Positions 15,349-18,274 of a stretch of DNA of 18,274 nucleotides are shown piece after piece (positions within the stretch are counted from its first letter, which is position 1; each line of letters opens with the position of its first letter). Both the position numbers and the translations under genes were made by a program. The notes under the pieces are model-generated. The model was not told the origin of the DNA and did no database searches. It was given only the letters and a program-made list of their open reading frames with translations. The DNA is from an uncultured Elusimicrobia bacterium (GTDB lineage Bacteria > Elusimicrobiota > Endomicrobiia > Endomicrobiales > Endomicrobiaceae): NCBI GenBank assembly GCA_947168325.1, contig CAMVLN010000013.1:1-18274 (forward strand). Reading direction: 5' to 3'.

Positions 15349-15723
15349 ATGGCAAATTTCAAAAATACAGAAATAGGAACATTAAATGGAATTGCTACGA
15401 AATATGAAAATGGAAAAGTTTTTTTACACGATTTATTAGGTTTAACAAGTTGTGAAATTTCAGTAAATTCTATGCCTGCTGGAGTAAAACTTCCATTTAA
15501 CCACAAACATAAACAAAACGAAGAAATTTATATATTTTTAAAAGGTGAAGGCATAATGACTTTAGATGGTAAAATATTAGATGTTAAAGAGGGAAGTTGT
15601 GTAAAAGTTTTACCTAATTCTGTAAGAACTATGGAATCAAAAACCGAACTTCAATATATCTGTGTTCAAGCAAAAGAAGGCTCTCTTAACCAGTTCGGAT
15701 TTGGTGATGGTGAAATATGCTAG
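15349..15723 (+). CDS. Small single-domain cupin
   Basis: This 124-residue cupin_2 protein has cupin motif 1 at 44-68: H52 and H54 with E58 or E59 (FNHKHKQNEEIYIFLKGEG), the usual metal ligands. Motif 2 is degenerate: KEGSCVKVLPNSVRTM has the Gly and Pro, but the fourth ligand, His, is replaced, so metal binding would rest on two His and a Glu. Such cupins act as isomerases, dioxygenases or binding proteins, and the sequence alone does not distinguish these. AAAGGAG at 15334-15340 is 8 nt before the ATG. It closes the redox island and is followed by a 561-nt gap. Frame and length are normal for the family. Confidence 0.88.
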   Translation: MANFKNTEIGTLNGIATKYENGKVFLHDLLGLTSCEISVNSMPAGVKLPFNHKHKQNEEIYIFLKGEGIMTLDGKILDVKEGSCVKVLPNSVRTMESKTELQYICVQAKEGSLNQFGFGDGEIC

Positions 15724-15989
15724 CTACGAATAGGAAATAATTCTAAAAGCCAAAATAGATCCCTTTTATAAAACCTATATATAGAAATTAAATTCTTTTA
15801 GATAGAAATTTTTATTTATTTCAAAGTATTTGTATTTGCACTCAAAATAAACATGAGTTTTATATAACTTGTAAATTTATAATTTTTATATATGGTTATA
15901 TATTGTATATATATTGTATTGAATAGATATGATAAAGTATAAAGGAAGTGCTAGTGTTGTATATATTACAAAAATAGTTTAACTTAATT

Positions 15990-16141
15990 AGTATAAATTC
16001 TGCATTATTAACTTATAAAAAGTTTATACTGTATTGACAAGATAAAGAATATCTTCTAAAAATCAAAAAGATATATGACTAGAACAATTATTGATTAAAA
16101 AACAATTGAAAAATAAAACAGTTGAATGAATTGTAATTGTT
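15990..16141. repeat. Cluster of three nested or adjacent inverted repeats
   Basis: AGTATAAA (15990-15997) pairs with TTTATACT (16023-16030). AAGATA (16039-16044) pairs with TATCTT (16050-16055) around a 5-nt loop. AACAATTA (16083-16090) pairs with TAATTGTT (16134-16141), and ACAATT (16102-16107)/AATTGT (16129-16134) is nested inside. All arms are perfect. In sequence this AT-rich, 6-8 bp arms do arise by chance, so significance is uncertain. Confidence 0.45.
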
Positions 16142-16207
16142 GCTCCGTTCCTTTTGTTTTTCTATCCTTGCTTGAAATTATTGATTTTTTTAACTTTTAA
16201 ATAAAAA

Positions 16208-16242
16208 TTGCATAGAATTTTTAAAAAATATATCATTATAAT
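16208..16242 (+). promoter_or_regulatory. Candidate ilvE promoter
   Basis: TTGCAT (16208-16213) and TATCAT (16231-16236) are 17 nt apart. A perfect TATAAT (16237-16242) follows immediately and could be the real -10 with no good -35. Either places transcription start about 30-40 nt before the ilvE ATG. The ilvE SD is AAGGAG, about 10 nt before its ATG. Confidence 0.4.
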
Positions 16243-16284
16243 ATTATATTAAAATTAGAATATTAAATAAGGAGAATTTATAAG

Positions 16285-17163
16285 ATGAAGATTTATCTTA
16301 ATGGCAAATTTGTAGAAAAAGAACAGGCTGTAGTTTCTGTTTTTGATCATGGTGTTCTTTATGGAGATGGAGTATTTGAAGGAATAAGGGCATATAATGG
16401 GAGAGTTTTTAGATGTAAAGAACATATTGATAGACTTTTTGATAGTGCAAAAGCTATAGCATTAGATATCGGTATGACAAAGGAAGAAATGACAACAGCT
16501 CTATTGGATACATTAGAAATAAATAATTTAGAGGATGCTTATATCCGTTTAGTTGTAACAAGGGGTTCAGGAGATTTAGGGTTAGATCCAGCAAACTGCC
16601 AAAAACCTACAGTGTTTATTATTGCTGACAAAATTTCTTTGTATCCAGATACATTATATAAAAATGGTCTTGAGGTTATTACAGTATCAACTAGAAGAAA
16701 TTCTCCAGATGCTTTAAGTCCAAACATTAAATCATTGAATTATTTAAACAACATAATGGCAAAAATGGAAGCCAAAAGAGCAGGTGTTTTAGAGGCAATT
16801 ATGTTAAACAGAGAAGGATATGTTGTTGAATGTAGTGGAGATAATATTTTTATAGTAAAAAATGGTATAGTTTTTACTCCGCCAGCATCAGCAGGAGCAT
16901 TAAAAGGTGTTACAAGAAATACATCTATTGAACTTTTAAAAAATAAATTGAAGTTGGAAGTAAGAGAAGTTTTAATTTCAACTTATGATTTATATACAGC
17001 AGACGAATGCTTTTTGACCGGAACAGCTGCAGAAGCAATTCCAGTTGTTAAAGTAGATGGAAGAACTATAGGAAACGGAAAACCGGGCGATGTTTTTGCA
17101 AAACTTTTAAAAGAGTTTAAAAGTTTAACAGCTTCTACAGGGGAGCCAATAAAAAGAAAGTAG
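16285..17163 (+). CDS. ilvE: Branched-chain amino acid aminotransferase
   Basis: This PLP-dependent class IV (fold type IV) aminotransferase interconverts Val, Leu and Ile with their 2-oxo acids using glutamate/2-oxoglutarate. Its 292 residues are full length for the short bacterial/archaeal IlvE type. The N-terminus is canonical (FDHGVLYGDGVFEGIRAYNG). The PLP lysine is K149 in IKSLNYLNNIMAK. E182 in GYVVECSGDNIF and the phosphate/cofactor loop FLTGTAAEAIPV complete the family pattern. It has its own likely promoter after a 561-nt gap and 18 nt separate it from the next gene, so the two may share a transcript. No other branched-chain pathway gene is in the window, so biosynthetic or catabolic direction cannot be told. 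D-amino acid transaminase or aminodeoxychorismate lyase are the related alternatives, less likely given the match. Confidence 0.95.
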   Translation: MKIYLNGKFVEKEQAVVSVFDHGVLYGDGVFEGIRAYNGRVFRCKEHIDRLFDSAKAIALDIGMTKEEMTTALLDTLEINNLEDAYIRLVVTRGSGDLGLDPANCQKPTVFIIADKISLYPDTLYKNGLEVITVSTRRNSPDALSPNIKSLNYLNNIMAKMEAKRAGVLEAIMLNREGYVVECSGDNIFIVKNGIVFTPPASAGALKGVTRNTSIELLKNKLKLEVREVLISTYDLYTADECFLTGTAAEAIPVVKVDGRTIGNGKPGDVFAKLLKEFKSLTASTGEPIKRK

Positions 17164-17170
17164 CTTTTTT
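17151..17170 (+). terminator. Very weak terminator-like hairpin over the ilvE stop
   Basis: AAAAAG (17151-17156) can pair with CTTTTT starting at 17164 around a 7-nt loop that includes the stop codon, ending in a T-run. The stem is nearly all A-T and lies only 11 nt from the next ATG, so partial read-through is expected if it acts at all. Confidence 0.2.
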
Positions 17171-17181
17171 ATTAGAATTTA

Positions 17182-18264
17182 ATGTGGAAAAAAGTAAGAT
17201 ATGTTTTATATTTTGTAGTATTGATTATTATATTTTCTGTTACATATAACTTCAGAGAGTATTATTATGTTCCTGTAATTCAACAATCAATTGATAAAAT
17301 TACGAATTCTAAACTAAAATTTAGAACTTTTTCGTTTGAATTACCTTTTAATTTAGTTTTATGTGATATTGTATATGATGACGAAGTTTTTATAGATATA
17401 GCAAAAATTGGATTTGAGCCGGTTAAGTTATTTAAAAATCTATCTGCACCTCTCAAATCCATTTCTTCTATACAAATAAACAAAGTAGTTTATATTCATA
17501 ATCCTCAACATTGTTTATTTACCACAAATAAACAAAAAATGACCTTTCAAGAAATTAAATTCAAAATTTTACAACAATTTTTCTCTTTGTTTAATGTATT
17601 TTGTAGCATTAACAAAATTCAGGTGTTATATAAAGATAAATTGATTAAGTCTAATAATATAAATATAAATTTTAATAAAGGAATTGATATTTATAGCGAG
17701 TTTTTTTATTCAAACCAAATAATTCATACAAAAGGTAGTATAAAATTTGAAAAGCCTTTTATTATAACTGATTTTTATACAAAAATTGATGGAAACATAA
17801 AAACAAAATTTGATTTATTTGGAACTTATAATCTGATTGATAATTCATTTAAATATAATATTGATACAAAAGAATTATTTGTAAATAGATTAGACTTAGG
17901 AAGTATAAAAACAAACATAAAAAAAGATTCTACAACTTTTACAATAAATTCTAATGGAGCCAATATAAAAGCCTTTTTTAAGTCAACAGATTTTAGCTTT
18001 AATAATTATTGCTCTACAGGAACAATAAAGTTAAGAGATATTAACGATATATTAAATACTGACATAAATTACAATACAACATTAACAAATGGTTTTTTAG
18101 ATTTAACAATTGATGCTAAAGATACTTTCGTTTTTGGAAATAATTTTGGTGAATTTAATTTAAAGGTAAATAATCAAAAAGATATTTATACTGTTTATGG
18201 GCATCACAACTCGGGTAAAAACTTTAATAGAAGAATTAAATCAAATAATATCTTTATTATTTGA
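17182..18264 (+). CDS. AsmA/TamB-like envelope protein, N-terminal part, probably frameshifted or truncated
   Basis: This 360-residue frame has one N-terminal membrane helix (about 7-23, YVLYFVVLIIIFSVTYNF) followed by a long beta-rich region full of Asn, Lys, Ile, Phe and Ser. The pattern matches the start of AsmA/TamB/DUF748-type proteins, which anchor in the inner membrane and span the periplasm to move lipids to the outer membrane. I recognise no sequence motif that proves this: the call rests on topology and composition (the first strands, KLKFRTFSFELPFNLVLCDI, look like the AsmA opening). Family members are usually 600-1500 residues, so 360 is short. The frame ends in a basic tail and a TGA at 18262-18264, whereas the +1 frame is open through the window end and reads KTLIEELNQIISLLFDNKM. 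An extra A or G near 18213-18221 would explain this. No clear SD precedes the ATG, which is 18 nt after ilvE. Confidence 0.6.
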   Translation: MWKKVRYVLYFVVLIIIFSVTYNFREYYYVPVIQQSIDKITNSKLKFRTFSFELPFNLVLCDIVYDDEVFIDIAKIGFEPVKLFKNLSAPLKSISSIQINKVVYIHNPQHCLFTTNKQKMTFQEIKFKILQQFFSLFNVFCSINKIQVLYKDKLIKSNNININFNKGIDIYSEFFYSNQIIHTKGSIKFEKPFIITDFYTKIDGNIKTKFDLFGTYNLIDNSFKYNIDTKELFVNRLDLGSIKTNIKKDSTTFTINSNGANIKAFFKSTDFSFNNYCSTGTIKLRDINDILNTDINYNTTLTNGFLDLTIDAKDTFVFGNNFGEFNLKVNNQKDIYTVYGHHNSGKNFNRRIKSNNIFII

Positions 18265-18274
18265 TAATAAAATG

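Larger units (their letters stand above)
15724..16284 (+). other. Long non-coding stretch before ilvE
   Basis: This 561-nt region has no credible open frame. It contains a weak stem after the cupin stop (TAAAAG 15744-15749/CTTTTA 15763-15768), a cluster of inverted repeats from 15990 to 16141 (listed separately), a perfect TTGACA at 16034-16039 with only a poor -10 partner (TAAAAA at 16057-16062), and the ilvE promoter candidate near its end. It may hold a decayed gene or an unannotated small RNA; I can support neither. Confidence 0.6.

Noticed and set aside
15724..16284. tRNA or CRISPR-like repeats in the long gap
   Set aside because: No cloverleaf pattern and no regularly spaced direct repeats were seen.

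Overview
The window is very AT-rich (about a quarter to 30% G+C by eye). It uses standard stops, mostly good AAGGAG-type Shine-Dalgarno (SD) sites, and carries a long AsmA/TamB-like envelope protein, which suggests a low-GC, host-associated Gram-negative bacterium. My best guess is Elusimicrobiota/Endomicrobium-like; Brachyspira or another low-GC gut lineage remains possible, and only a database search would settle it. Several coding frames break at or next to short poly-A runs. That fits an eroding symbiont genome, or homopolymer sequencing error.

Region 1 (1-6766, minus strand) is a complete type I restriction-modification operon in the order hsdM, DUF1016 (YhcG-like) PD-(D/E)XK nuclease, hsdS, hsdR, followed 7 nt later by a fifth gene that runs off the left edge. 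Spacing is tight throughout (16 nt, 8-nt overlap, 1 nt, 7 nt). HsdR and HsdS look like the type IC (EcoR124I) family. HsdS carries four perfect copies of a 12-bp repeat, encoding ELEA x4, exactly where EcoR124-type enzymes change specificity by changing repeat number.

Region 2 (7080-8606, plus) is an intact guaA (GMP synthase), a housekeeping gene divergent from the restriction operon.

Region 3 (9068-15723, plus) is a redox island: an aldo/keto reductase split by a -1 frameshift at an A7 run; a large old-yellow-enzyme/Fe-S/FAD/NAD(P) reductase (BaiCD/BaiH/2-enoate reductase type); a SnoaL/BaiE-like small protein; a frameshifted TetR regulator; a short-chain dehydrogenase whose active-site spacing resembles 3-alpha-hydroxysteroid dehydrogenase/carbonyl reductase; then, after a gap, a flavodoxin, a small membrane protein and a cupin. 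The families together suggest reductive processing of a cyclic enone, ketone or alcohol, but the substrate is unknown. The reductase and flavodoxin genes each have two in-frame starts with their own SD sites, one giving a signal/lipoprotein or membrane-anchored form and one a cytosolic form.

Region 4 (16285-18274, plus) is ilvE (branched-chain aminotransferase), then the N-terminal part of an AsmA/TamB-like envelope protein that stops abruptly 10 nt before the window end, while the +1 frame stays open. No tRNA, rRNA, CRISPR array, insertion sequence or integrase was seen. Five non-coding stretches of more than 300 nt, or close to it, are described individually.
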